Shown: piece by piece, positions 46,438-56,940 of the stretch
Numbering within the stretch: position 1 is the stretch's first letter
Layout: every line of letters starts with the position of its first letter
From: Pycnopodia helianthoides
Lineage: Eukaryota; Echinodermata; Asteroidea; Forcipulatida; Asteriidae
Length of the DNA stretch: 64,000 nt
Assembly: GCA_032158295.1 (NCBI GenBank)
Contig: CM063244.1
Span: forward strand, 3,290,510 to 3,354,509
Direction: 5' to 3'
The notes under the pieces: generated by a model
Databases searched by the model: none
Told to the model about the DNA's origin: nothing
The model's input: only the letters and a program-made list of their open reading frames with translations
Program-made: the position numbers and the translations under genes

Positions 46438-46596
46438 ATCTTTAAGATTCTGAAAGCTCCCTTCACTGATAATGGAGATGGAGCCATGCTAAAGATGGAA
46501 GAGTTAGCCGATCCGAGACACGCCCCGTATCGTCACATCTGCCGTATCTCCTATCGCATCCTCAGATTGTCTCAGCAGGCGTACAGGAAGAACCAG
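46438..46596 (+). CDS. ITPR: ITPR exon 11 of window: end of IP3-binding core, 53 codons
   Basis: The acceptor is TTTCCATCATCAG and the donor CAGGTTAAG, phase 0. It encodes [53 protein letters not shown] (about residues 519-571). YRK near the end supplies the contacts equivalent to Y567, R568 and K569. With exons 5 and 10 the complete set of known IP3-contacting residues is present. Length equals ITPR1. Confidence 0.98.
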
Positions 46597-46664
46597 GTTA
46601 AGATCATGATCCTCTTTATTCATCCAATGTATGCGTGGCTAGACACACACCATCATTGTATATT

Positions 46665-47081
46665 TGCACAGCCACAATCATGGATACACATTTTTTTTTC
46701 TTGTGTTCATGTTATGAACAACACTTTGAAAACCAGTAATGTAACAGTTATGATCTCAATGTTGCTTGTAAATTAACTAACCAGCGCTGTGTGAATGAAG
46801 AGTACTTGAGTTTGTCGAATGGACCTTATGCATTGACGTCATCTAGCCACCATCTTAGAGATAAAACGATGACGAAACAATGGAAAACAAACATCTGGTA
46901 CGCAGGGAGCAGAAGATGAGCCAATGAGCATTCTTCTGTTGACCTCTAGCCAAGGGCGCCCTACTCAAATGACAACATGTGCATAAGTTCTATACAAGAT
47001 CTACAAAGAGTTACTCAATATTTATGTGTTGTTCATTTGGTGTCTTTGTAACAAAAAGTGTACCCATGATTGTGGCTGTGC
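46665..47081 (+). mobile_element. MITE family H copy 3, interrupted
   Basis: The element begins TGCACAGCCACAATCATGGA and ends ACCCATGATTGTGGCTGTGCA. The middle is broken at about 46818-46988 by an unrelated insert that starts with family I-like TTATGCATTGACGTCATCTA, GCCACCATCTTAGAG. Confidence 0.75.
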
Positions 47082-47104
47082 AAATATACAGTTTGACTCC
47101 CAAA

Positions 47105-47470
47105 AGGGCAGACCATAGGTAGAGGGTAGCGCTCTGGTTGGCATGGAGGGGTGAATGATGCTCTACCAACTGAGCTATCTAGCCCTATGTTGGCAGTCTC
47201 CCTATTTTGTCAATATATTTGTTCGGGGGTGCCAGTCAAAAGCCATACAACCGTTAACTGCCATGTAGCCAGGGATCACACCCAAGTTTACGATACAACC
47301 TGGGAAGCGGCAGCCAGGGGATCACCTTAAGGGGATGCTACTTTTCTTACTTCAAATGTCAAGTAATAAACCATAAGGGAAACTGACTGGGTAAATTTTA
47401 AATAATTTGGGGTTGAACAAAGGATTTAATATTCTTTGTTCAACCCCAAATTTGGATATTGTTAAATTCA
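47105..47470 (-). repeat. tRNA-like / GGGGTGCCAGTCAAAAGCC compound repeat
   Basis: CTACCAACTGAGCTATCTAG is an inverted A-box region. GGGGTGCCAGTCAAAAGCCA, CAAGTAATAAACCATAAGGG and a GGTTGAACAAAGGATTTAAT palindrome follow. The parts match segments of the 15270-15720 compound and of 530-600. Confidence 0.55.
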
Positions 47471-48113
47471 CAATTGAAGTTACGAGTTGCATGTTTAAGC
47501 AGAAAATCGCACATGAAACAATTGAATAAATCTTCAATGTCCCATCAATTAGTTAATTTATCTCTCTGTCTGGCAACAGTGTATATATCTTCCATTAACT
47601 TGCAGTGATGCACCCAACCACAGGCACATATCAAGAAAAACATAACCATTTCAAAATGGTAGATCCCAACCCCGTGATACTCCTTGATATCCTGCAGTGT
47701 ACCAATACACACGTTTTAGGAGTGGTGTCAATCAACAGGGGTCGTCAATTTGGTCAGGAGGGGTGGTGGAAAAAATGTTTCCCCATAGCTCATGCACAAA
47801 CTCCTATCTCTGCGGCACGTGCGCCACAGATCACTACCACAGCTTAGTGGTAAGGCATGTTGTGTCTGACTGCTCTAGGTTCAATGGCCTTTTGTGAATG
47901 AAGGTCTTGTGATCTTGTGCCGACAGCAGACTGGTTTAGCAGACATAAATCATTGAGATAAGGCAGAACAGACCCTCTTAACCTATCAAATGGGCCTGCC
48001 AAACCTCTCTGGCAGGATGACCTAATACCGTTGGGCCAAAACAGGTGCATCGTTGCAGGGTTAATACTCGCTGCTCTCTTCTTGAACTCTAACCCGTAAG
48101 CATTTTGTCTTAA

Positions 48114-48290
<177 letters not shown>

Positions 48291-48428
48291 TAAGTCTCTC
48301 AGATTGTGACCATTTTTGTCAAGAAATGCCTGGTTCGTCGATGCCTTTCACAGTCCATAAAACAGCAATGGGATTCATTTGGGTCTGATAGGAGAAGAAT
48401 TCATCGTCTCAAAATTGATTAGCTTGTT

Positions 48429-48540
48429 CCAGGCCTGGAATTTCATCTTGGAGAGGGCAAGGCCATTTTCATTTTGAAAAGGCCAAGACCAGGCCAACAG
48501 AGGCCATGGCCTCCGTGGCCCTCGTGTAATTTCTGGCCCG
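48429..48540 (-). mobile_element. MITE with TIR CCAGGCCTGGAATT, short copy
   Basis: This is the inverse of the 37315-37484 element. AGGCCATGGCCTCCGTGGCC and GGCCAAGACCAGGCCAAC are visible. Confidence 0.65.
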
Positions 48541-48552
48541 TTGTTCTTGAGT

Positions 48553-48932
48553 TATTATTGTTTTTGTTGTTATTATTATTGTGTATTTCTGGTAATGAAA
48601 GCAAGGTTGCCTCATAAGTGAACTTAATCACTGTAGTTCGCAAGCCTGAGGAAACCTGTAGAAAAAGGAGCTGTGAAACAGAAACACCGGGGTTAACCCC
48701 TACTCTCTTCCACCATAAGTGTGCTGGGTTCTTTTACGTACACCACCAACCCTAGTACAAGGGACCTAAGGGTTAATGTCCCATTCGAAGGACAAAGCAA
48801 TCATGGTAAAGTATCTCGCTCAAGGACACAAGTGCCACGACCAGGACTTTTAAGTCCTGGTTTAAAAACCAACACTCTTCTGACCAGAAACACGTTGAGT
48901 CCGGCATGCTCTTAGCCGCTTAGCCTTGACAC
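48553..48932 (-). mobile_element. tRNA-derived SINE, minus-strand copy 6
   Basis: The (ATT)n tail lies at the left. The body shows GGTTAACCCCTACTCTCTTC and GTATCTCGCTCAAGGACACA. A decayed head lies at the right (CACGACCAGGACTTTTAAGT, CTTAGCCGCTTAGCC). Confidence 0.75.
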
Positions 48933-49165
48933 GGAGTTTGGGTAGAATAAGAAGATAAGACCCGCCCAAGACCAATGCAACAGTAGCGACATTCCATTAA
49001 CAGCTGCCAAGCACATGTCTTAATTACCAGTGCTTACATGAAGAGACTGTTGCTTTTCCCCTTTGTTATTGGAATGTCAATTGTGAATAGTCACAATAGA
49101 CTCTCTACCTTAATATCCAAATGATTGTTTGATGTTTTTTTGTATGTGTTCTTTGTTTTCCCCAG

Positions 49166-49285
49166 ATTCTTGGAGTATCTTTCAGATCTGTGTGTATCTA
49201 ATAACCAGGCCATTCCTGTCACTCAAGAACTCATCTGTAAATCAGTACTCAATGACAGAAACTCAGACATACTCATCGAAACTAA
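49166..49285 (+). CDS. ITPR: ITPR exon 13 of window: helical solenoid, ~40 codons
   Basis: The acceptor is TTTTCCCCAG and the donor ACTAA/GTAAGA, phase 2 on both sides. It encodes [40 protein letters not shown] (about residues 630-669). The [10 protein letters not shown] motif is invariant across receptors. Length equals ITPR1. Confidence 0.97.
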
Positions 49286-49754
49286 GTAAGATTTGTTTCA
49301 TTTGATTGTATCAATTTTTGTTTGTTCATTAAGTCGGCCAGACAATAAGAATGTGTCTGGTAAAAGATGAGATGAAATAATCAAAGCAAATTTTAAATTA
49401 TAAGCATCCTGCTGTCTGACTTTTCAATATCATCCACTGTCATTTTTACCAATAGATGCACTATGCCAGCAATAGTTTTGTACTCAAACTAAGCAGTTGA
49501 ATGTTTGGTAAACTTACTGGTATTTTTTTTGGAAAGTATTTCAATCGAGTTATACAATTCATTGTACTACTTAAAGTTGAAACAATTCCCTTCTTTTGTA
49601 GCTTCCTGATACTCCACTTCTAGCTGGAGCAGATTGCTTGCAATTTGTACAAGTAAAAAATGTTATCTTGCAACAAAGATGTGAAGAACGTGTTCGTTGG
49701 AAAATGTTTGTTGGAAAGAAGAAATTGCCAAAATGTTTTCAGACTAATATCAGT

Positions 49755-49862
49755 AGGATTTGAAACTTTGCATGGTGGAAGTATAACTAAGAGAGGTTTG
49801 CGGTAACACCATGTTATACCGCAAACACATGGTGTTACCACAAACCTCTCTTAGTTAAGACT
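49755..49862 (-). repeat. Palindrome of ACCGCAAACCTCTCTTAG, relic of the 10804-11000 family
   Basis: CTAAGAGAGGTTTGCGGTAA and CATGGTGTTACCACAAACCT face each other around a short spacer. The outer GGATTTGAAACTTTGCATGG matches, inverted, the region after 10960. Confidence 0.65.
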
Positions 49863-49932
49863 AATATAGAACTACGCGCTGTTTTGTCGTAAGACATGCC
49901 TTTCACTATGAAAATCCTTACTTCCTGTCCAG

Positions 49933-50130
49933 GTTGGTCAGAACCCAGATGGAAGTTGAGATGGAGGTTGAAATCGGTGATGGCAGTACAGAGCCAGTCT
50001 ATACCATAGAAGAAGAGGAGGAGGTTGTCTTGTTCTGGAAGAATAACAGCAAGTCAAAGAGTATCCGAGAGCTAGCGATGGGAGCCGCTGAAAATGTGAA
50101 AGAGGATTCTAACATCTTGAAATACTACAG
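49933..50130 (+). CDS. ITPR: ITPR exon 14 of window: variable acidic segment of solenoid, 66 codons
   Basis: The acceptor is CTTCCTGTCCAG and the donor CTACAG/GTCAGG, phase 2 both sides. It reads LVRTQMEVEMEVEIGDGSTE, PVYTIEEEEEVVLFWKNNSK, SKSIRELAMGAAENVKEDSN, ILKYYR. The start and middle are divergent and acidic, as in all family members. VVLFWKNN and KSIRELA are the conserved anchors. It corresponds to about residues 670-734, one residue longer than ITPR1. Confidence 0.95.
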
Positions 50131-50594
50131 GTCAGGAATGTAAACTGTGGTGTTGTGACACTGGACTAAGATAATATAGGCTTTTATAGTCCATGGTAGG
50201 AAAAGCCATCTGCATGCTTCTCAAAGTCCTTTTTAAAGTGTAATTTTTAGGGGTTGAACAAAGACAAATTGACTAGAGTGGGATTTGTTGAAATTCCGGT
50301 TTCGTAAATTTTTCTTCATTCAACTCAAAATTAATACAAATTTACCCGGTCTGTGTTCCTTGTGGTTTATTACTTACAAATTATTTAATTTATGTTAAAT
50401 TTGCACCGGGATAAAGACCAAAATAATATTTCAACTTACTGTTATCACAGTTATTTCTGTTCATTTGATTTGGGAGCTTACGTTGTCAAGACTTGTCATT
50501 CGTGTCTCAAAAAACTGAAACTTGTATATATTTTTTTCTTCTTCATGGAACAAAAATGCTCTTAAGTAGTGAAGTGTTTTTTAAATATTTTTTA

Positions 50595-50950
50595 ATGAGA
50601 TATCGCCTAACTCACAAGGCCGAACGGCCACTTCAAGGTGAGGGCTACAGTTAACTGATTTGGGTTGTTGACCCAAATCAACTGACACCAGGGGCACGTT
50701 GCCACCTACTCCTGGGGCTTAAACTGGGTTACCCCCTTCACAGTCTGTAAGGGTGTAGGCATGGGTATCATTCACTAGGAGCCTGGCTGGTAGAGCTGAA
50801 TGCACTACCTTCCCAACTTTTTACGAAGCAATTATGGTTAAGTGCCTTGCTCAAGGGCACAAGTGTCATGAATGGGATTCAAACCCACACTGTGCTGCTG
50901 TAATACCAGAGCTTGGGTTCGGTGAACTAGACCACTCGGCCACGACATGG
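50595..50950 (-). mobile_element. tRNA-derived SINE, variant body, copy 7
   Basis: Read on the minus strand, a head with CATGTCGTGGCCGAGTGG and GGGTTTGAATCCCA is followed by GTGCCCTTGAGCAAGGCACT. The body contains CCCAGGAGTAGGTGGCAACG and GGCCGTTCGGCCTTGTGAGT. The same body occurs at 54560-54917. The head is shared with the other SINEs and the 3' part is different. Confidence 0.8.
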
Positions 50951-51049
50951 TGTCAACTGTTTGAATCAAATCTATTCATTTTTAATTGGATTGTAAATTT
51001 TTTCACCCTCAGATAAAAATATGATTGTATGCTTGTATATTCATAACAG

Positions 51050-51301
51050 ATACCAGTTGGACCTATTCTCCCAGATGTGCTTGGACCGTCAATACCTAGC
51101 TATCAATCAGATTGGTCCACAGTTAGACATAGACCTGATTCTGCGCTGTATGTCTGATGAGACTTTACCCTATGACCTCCGGGCTTCATTCACAAGACTC
51201 ATGCTTCATATGCACGTGGATCGGGACCCACAAGAACAGGTTACACCTGTCAAATATGCAAGACTGTGGTCAGAGATACCTACACAGATTACTATAGATG
51301 A
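51050..51301 (+). CDS. ITPR: ITPR exon 15 of window: helical solenoid, 84 codons
   Basis: The acceptor is TATTCATAACAG and the donor GATGA/GTAAGT, phase 2 both sides. It encodes [80 protein letters not shown] (about residues 735-818), the best conserved block of the solenoid. Length equals ITPR1. The last 44 bases and the donor site recur twice in the next 230 bases. If the donor is skipped the frame meets TAA at once. Confidence 0.98.
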
Positions 51302-51540
51302 GTAAGTGATTGTTACATGAATACTCATTCAATGCATGAATATTCATTCAATACATGAATAATTTTAAGCAAGACTGTGGTCTGATATCCACAAACATTA
51401 TTATTATAGATGAGTACATGTAAGTGAATGTTACACGAATATTCATTCAATACATGAATATTCATTCAATACATGAATATTCAATTCAAGCAAGACTGGT
51501 CTGAGATCCCTACACTGGTTACTATAGATGAGTAAGTGAA
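51258..51540 (+). repeat. Three tandem copies of the exon 15 3' end plus donor site
   Basis: GCAAGACTGTGGTC...TATAGATGA/GTAAGT is the real exon end at 51258-51307. Diverged copies lie at 51369-51425 (TATAGATGAGTACATGTAAG) and 51490-51537 (TATAGATGAGTAAGTGAATC). Between them are several ATGAATATTCATTCAATAC units. Periods are about 111 and 121 bp. The copies keep donor-like sequences. Confidence 0.93.
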
Positions 51541-51606
51541 TCTATGTCTGACCTTTCGGAGATAGACTACATGAATATTCATTTCAAAATGTCCCGATGT
51601 AGACAC

Positions 51607-51999
51607 TTAAAGGAACATTACAGAATTGGTTTTTCTAACAAAACAGTTGCTGGCAGTGTACGCACTTTATGTAATCCACCATATACATAAACTGACAAAC
51701 CTGTAGAAGTTTGAGATCGATCGGCCATCTGGGTCACGAGAAAATAGTGAAAAACCGATTACACATTTGCATGAAATCATATAGATTCAACAAATGAATA
51801 AAACGCTCACTGAGCGATAAACTCCAGTCGGAAAATTAGTTTATTCATTTCTGATCAAATATGGCATTTCAGACGGAAATATTTCAAGGGATGTTTTCTA
51901 CTATCATCATCATTAGACCGTGTAAGTTTTATGTAAATCTGTGATCAAAAAGTATATTTTACAAGTATTTTTCTTACCAATTCGGTAATGTTCCTTTAA
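51607..51999 (-). mobile_element. TTAA MITE, family A copy 6, minus orientation
   Basis: This is a full-length copy inverted relative to the others. TTAA lies on both sides. It ends 34 bp before exon 16 and so lies next to its branch-point region. Confidence 0.88.
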
Positions 52000-52033
52000 T
52001 GTAATTTATAACTTTGATTTTGATCTAACACAG

Positions 52034-52187
52034 TTATGACCAAGCCAACAACATCAGTCACACTGGGAAGGAGGATACACAGCATAAGTTTGCTCAGACC
52101 ATCAAGTTTGTGGAAGACTATCTGTGCAACGTTGTATCTGCTTCCTGGTCATTCACTGATAAGGAGCAGAATAAACTCACCTTTGAG
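52034..52187 (+). CDS. ITPR: ITPR exon 16 of window: helical solenoid, 51 1/3 codons
   Basis: The acceptor is ATCTAACACAG and the donor GAGGTAGGC, phase 2 in and 0 out. It reads D, YDQANNISHTGKEDTQHKFA, QTIKFVEDYLCNVVSASWSF, TDKEQNKLTFE. The first half is variable in the family; FVEDYL and KNKLTFE-like sequence are conserved. It has about four residues more than ITPR1 in the variable part. Confidence 0.97.
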
Positions 52188-52238
52188 GTAGGCTGGTCGA
52201 TATGGGTCCAATGTTACAGAGCTACATATATGTGGCAT

Positions 52239-52516
52239 AATAATAACTAGTTCTTATATAGCACATTTCGCAATAACGTATCAATGCGCTTTACATTAGT
52301 GCCCTGGTCATTGGGCCAATAGCATTAATCTTTCTCAGCTCCCTGGGGAGTATACAGCCCTTTGCTGCCGTGGCGCTCCGAAGGCTTTTTCATACACAAT
52401 ATCAACCTCTACCCTCGCAGGTACCCATTTATACCCCTGGGTGAAGAGAAGCAATTATAGTAAAGCATCTTGCTCAAGGACACAAAGTGTCATGACCGGG
52501 ATTCGAACCCACATGT
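52239..52516 (-). mobile_element. tRNA-derived SINE, minus-strand copy 9
   Basis: AATAATAACTAGTTCTTATA, the tail with CGCTTTACATTAGTGCCC, is followed by CTCCCTGGGGAGTATACAGC and CAGGTACCCATTTATACCCC. AGCATCTTGCTCAAGGACAC and the B-box region GGATTCGAACCCACAT come next. The A-box end of the head is lost. Confidence 0.8.
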
Positions 52517-52975
52517 AGGAAATTGATCTGCTAAGCAAACACCAGCAGAGCACCAGTCACAAACAATGTAGGCCTACATTATGTTGCATTTTGGCTGGTA
52601 ACCTGAATCTGCTGAGTGAGACTTGTCTGTGCTTAGCAGCATTGTGTGCTTGTGGTGATTGGATCACAGTTGTAACTCAACACTGATCGAGCCAGAATTC
52701 TGCACTAAGAAATACAACATTTACACGGCACAGCATCTGCAGCTAGTTTACACAAAGTACAAATCATCATAAACGAGGACCCACAGTTCACCGTTGCTTG
52801 TTTTGATTTCTGCATTTGAAATTACCCCAATGAACTTTCTGTCAAAACAAAAGCATTTTTGTAATTTTCGCTTAGGTTACAATTTTCACAGTTCGTTGTT
52901 TTGGTTGTTTATCGAAAAACTATAGGATGATAGTTAATTGGCTGTTCCAATAAACAATGATGTACTTGCCATGTG

Positions 52976-53262
52976 GGTGGGCAGTCAGGTTGGCTCAGTG
53001 GTTTCTTTCCCTGCCTTTCACCTCTGTGGACCCCGGTTCGAATCCCGGACCGGAGCCTTGTATGTGGATAGGGTTTTCAGTCCCTACCTGATTGTGTGGG
53101 TTTTTCCTACTTGGGGTTTTCCTCCCATGTCTATAACTGACACTTCTTCATCGTCTTCTCCACACAGGTACCTTCAGGCCTCCGGGTCACAGTGCTAGTC
53201 GCTTTTGAGGGTCCCTTGGTTTCATTACCAGAAAGATATAATAATAATAATAATAATAATGT
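52976..53262 (+). mobile_element. Second tRNA-derived SINE family, ending 14 bases before exon 17
   Basis: The head has GTTGGCTCAGTGG as A-box and GGTTCGAATCC as B-box (CCCCGGTTCGAATCCCGGAC). The body contains GGGTTTTTCCTACTTGGGGT and GCGCTTTTGAGGGTCCC-like sequence. The tail is AGATATAATAATAATAATAA. Only GTGTATCTCTTCAG separates the tail from exon 17, so the upstream part of the acceptor region is SINE sequence. Confidence 0.82.
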
Positions 53263-53274
53263 GTATCTCTTCAG

Positions 53275-53422
53275 GTGGTGAACCTCGCCAAACACTTGAT
53301 CTACTTTGGCTTCTACAGCTTCAGTGAGCTTCTACGACTGACCAAGACCTTATTGTCCATCCTAGACTGTACTCCTGCCACCGGACTGCCTCTGGGTAAA
53401 ATGGACCCTAAGGCAGAAATAG
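53275..53422 (+). CDS. ITPR: ITPR exon 17 of window: helical solenoid, 49 1/3 codons
   Basis: The acceptor GTATCTCTTCAG has only a short native pyrimidine tract, directly preceded by a SINE tail. The donor is ATAG/GTCAGT, phase 1 out. It encodes [49 protein letters not shown] (from about residue 866). The [15 protein letters not shown] motif is a family signature. It ends at the point where vertebrate ITPR1 has its SIII alternative segment. Confidence 0.97.
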
Positions 53423-53706
53423 GTCAGTATTACATTGAAACGTCTCTTTGTACACTGGATTTTTGTTATTGTCATGTTGACATGTGTTAAATGCAGCGAG
53501 AGTTTTGAAGGTGGAATCAGACATTTCATGACAGCTCAAAGGATAACCAGTAAATTTTTAACTTGGTTTTTTAAAAGTAATTTGCAAGTGTCCAAAGACA
53601 TGAATGTGAACACTTGTCAAAGTGAAATGTATCTTGTTGGGGATTGCCTTGTCTAGGCTTATTTGATAGATCATGCATGCTGACTATCTCCAACTTGATT
53701 CTTTAG

Positions 53707-54039
53707 CTAAAGGCAATGGACACTATTGGTAATTACTCAAATAATTGTTAGCATAAACTTACTTGGTAACGGCAATGGAGACTGTGATAGCTAAACATTG
53801 TGAGAAACGGCTCCCTGAAGAACGTAGTTTTGAAGTAATTCTCAGTAAATATTGATGATTTCGAGACTTCACGCGTGAGCCTCGAAATCAAGCATCAAAT
53901 CACACAACTTCATGTGCAAAGGTGTTTTTTCTCCTATTATCTTGCAACTTCGACGACCAGTTGGTTCAAATTTTGCTATTTGTGAGGATACACCAAGTGT
54001 GAAATGGTCTTTGACAACAAAGGTGTCCAGTGTCTTCAA
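53707..54039 (+). mobile_element. Family B MITE copy 3, with many small deletions
   Basis: It aligns with 1412-1800 and 23534-23913 from GGCAATGGACACTATTGG to AAAGGTGTCCAGTGTCTTC. It has lost many 1-6 base pieces (for example CTCCCTCTGAAGTAACG to CTCCCTGAAGAACG) while few bases are substituted. Confidence 0.75.
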
Positions 54040-54559
54040 ATGTAATGGCCAGCTGTTGCTGTTGCCTCTCTGGTTGTTATCTGGTTGAATAATTAAGAGC
54101 AGTCACTGTCCAACCCATCCCCTCAAAATACCTGCTGTGTTTAACACTGATTTTGAAGTGTACTTTTGTGTGTATGTGAGGTGCACAGTTGTGTTGCTGT
54201 GAAAGATGATTTTTTTCCACGCAGTTTCAGGTTAGAAATAAGAAATTGAATGGGAAGGTACAACATGTATTGGTTTTGTTGGTTTTTTTTTGGCCAGAAC
54301 TGAATGGTATAATCCCTTGGCAGATTTAAGTTTGAGGTTTTGCATGGTGGAGATAGATATTTGTTTCTTTCTTGTTGGTACAACATGTAATGACACTCTA
54401 TGTTTGCGAGAAATTGATTGCTCCGAAATTCAAAACTCGAGAGAGCAAACCAACAGTCTTTTTGAGCTCCCAAGATGGGAGGTCATAACTGCAAATTGGG
54501 TTCTTGTTAAAAAGGAATAAATACACAAATCTGATAGATCCCTTTTAAAAAAAATTCTT

Positions 54560-54917
54560 ATGAGATATTGCCTAACTCACAAGGCCAAACGGCCACTTCA
54601 AGGTGAGGGCTACACTTAACTGATTTGGGCTGTTGACCCAAATCAACTGTCACCAGGGGCACGTTGCCACCTACTCCTGGGGCTGAAACAGGGTTATCCC
54701 CCCTTCACAGTCCGTTAGGATGTAGGCATGGGTATCATCCACTAGGAGCCTGGCTGGTAGAGCAGAATGCACTACTTTCCCAACTTTTTACGAAGCAATT
54801 ATGGTTAAGTGCCTTGCTCAAGGGCACAAGTGTCATGACCGGGATTTGAACCCACACTTTGCTGCTGACAACACCAGAGCTTGGGTCCGGTGAACTAGAA
54901 CACTCTGCCACGACAGC
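54560..54917 (-). mobile_element. tRNA-derived SINE, variant body, copy 8
   Basis: It matches 50595-50950 nearly throughout (GATATTGCCTAACTCACAAG, CAACTGTCACCAGGGGCACG, AAGTGCCTTGCTCAAGGGCA) and ends in an inverted head with TCTGCCACGACA. Confidence 0.8.
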
Positions 54918-55518
54918 ACGCCTTGTCTCATTGGAATTCCTTCACATATATAGGTAATGGGAATGCATGTATGGGATAAAAGTAAATTACAATAACTTGC
55001 ATGACAGACTTTCTCTCAAAAAACTGTCCGCACCAATTGTTTCACAAAGTTCAAAATGACTTAAGTCTACAGAACAATGTTGTACCTTCTCTTGGCCAAG
55101 ACTAGTTCACCATGCACCGTTTGTGTTTTTGTAAATAGATTAAATTATTTAAGACTCCCTCTAATTTTAATGCAAACCATTAATAAATAATAACTGATCT
55201 TCACTTTTTGTAAATAATGCACTTTTGGTTTTCATTAAAAAATACTACTGCTACATTTAACTAATCAGATCAGTTGCATGAGGCAAGATGAATCAATTTT
55301 TGTTTTCTTTCTGTTTTTTGGCGGTACTCCATAAATTAGTCAAAATGCATGCAAGTGAACTGAGCAAGCTGAAAAGTAGTCTTTTTGAAATCAAATTCGC
55401 ATGCTGCTGATGGTATCCTATTCATTTGCTTTTCTTGGTAAGAAAAAGCTCAAATTGCTTTTGGCAACAGTGACCAACTTTCCATGCTCCGTCCATGCGG
55501 TTGTGGAACTGTTTCCCA

Positions 55519-55681
55519 ATAGACGGATTGCAATACGCGTCACTGACCGCCATCTTTGATGTAAAACGATGGAAAAGTGCACGCGTGTACACGCTACGCA
55601 CGACTCGCAGCCAATGATAGCTCTTCACGCGTGCACAATTCATCAAAGATGGTGGTCAATGACCCGTATTGCAATCAATCT
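55519..55681 (+). mobile_element. MITE family I copy 2
   Basis: The ends AATAGACGGATTGCAATACG and CGTATTGCAATCAATCTATT are inverted. The interior has CCGCCATCTTTGATG and its inverse CATCAAAGATGGTGGTC around paired GTGCACGCGTG blocks. Confidence 0.8.
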
Positions 55682-56345
55682 ATTGATCAGATAAAACAGA
55701 AATGCCAACCAATAGCTCTCACAAAAGCTGAAGATTTTTGCAAATATCTTGGCAATGAATCAATGTTACATTCATGTGTGACTGTTTGTGTATGTTAAAT
55801 TGATCGAATGCATCTAGAGTCATTTTCCATCAGTGATTTTTTGAAGCCATTAAATTGTGTTAAAAATTCAGCTATAATGCAATATTTATAACTCGCATGT
55901 TAAAAATGCCCATTGATGTCGGAGTGATGTCACTGTGATGTCATTACTGAAAAATAGCAATGTGATATCATAAACCTGCTTTTGTGATGAAATTTGACGA
56001 ATCCAGGCATGCCTAGAACCGTTTGAAGCACAATGGTAATATTAATTGAACTTTTCGGTTTAAAAAAACTAACACCAACAAGAAATTAAAAATGGAAAGT
56101 GGTTAACCGTCCTAAGTCTAAAATGCGGGTGATTGCTTTCTTAATCTGTAATCTCAGAACCCCTCCCCCCTTTGCACTTTTATCCCCGAGCCATGTTTCT
56201 CTTATTTCTCCTTGAAGATATGTCAAGAATCAAAAGTAAATCCGGAAACATAAAAAAATAATGACAAAATTAATCCAATCAAAGAGAGAGAGCTCACAAG
56301 TAGAGAATGTGACTTCTAAACAGCGTTCAAATAGATGTTAAATTT

Positions 56346-56512
56346 GCACTGGGGGTCTAGTTGGTAAGACATCTGCTCTAGAATGGCAAAGGTCATGGGT
56401 TCGAATCCCACCCAAGTAATATGCGTGTGGATTTTTTTCCAGTACTCGGGGGAAGTTCCGAGTATACAGTGCTTTACAAACATCGTGTAAAGGGGTAAAA
56501 CCAAATGATATT
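56346..56512 (+). mobile_element. tRNA-like repeat with GTATACAGTGCTTTACAAAC tail
   Basis: GGGGTCTAGTTGGTAAGACA (A-box region) and CATGGGTTCGAATCCCACCC (B-box) are followed by CCAGTACTCGGGGGAAGTTC and GAGTATACAGTGC. The same tRNA-like body and tail occur twice, inverted, at 58853-59159. It is not a functional tRNA as the stems do not match. Confidence 0.65.
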
Positions 56513-56940
56513 CTCACAGCTTGTTCTCTGAGTACATTGTCAACAATCCATCCTCTTACCTTGGTGAAGTGATCATCTGGTTATTTGGGGGATGAGGTTG
56601 GATATGGGAATCCTGAGCTGGTTTCAGACTGGATCAAAAGCCTAGCGGGAATAAAATTTTAAAAATTCCTAATTAAGTCTGTTTGAATTGCTGTCCTGTT
56701 TAATGACAAACAGATATTGAACTTTCATTCTCGTGTAACTTGCTGTTACTACTGCCAAATTGCATATTTGAAGAAATCAAAAAAAGTGTTAAATCCTGGA
56801 TTCCTGGATTGAGAACTATGTGTTGTGACCAAAGTGCATCCAAATAAAGGTACATCTTCATCGTTGACTTTGTCACAAGTTAAAGACAAAATAAGTTTGG
56901 CCATCAATGGTTCATTTACCCTCAGTGGGATGTGGTTTTA

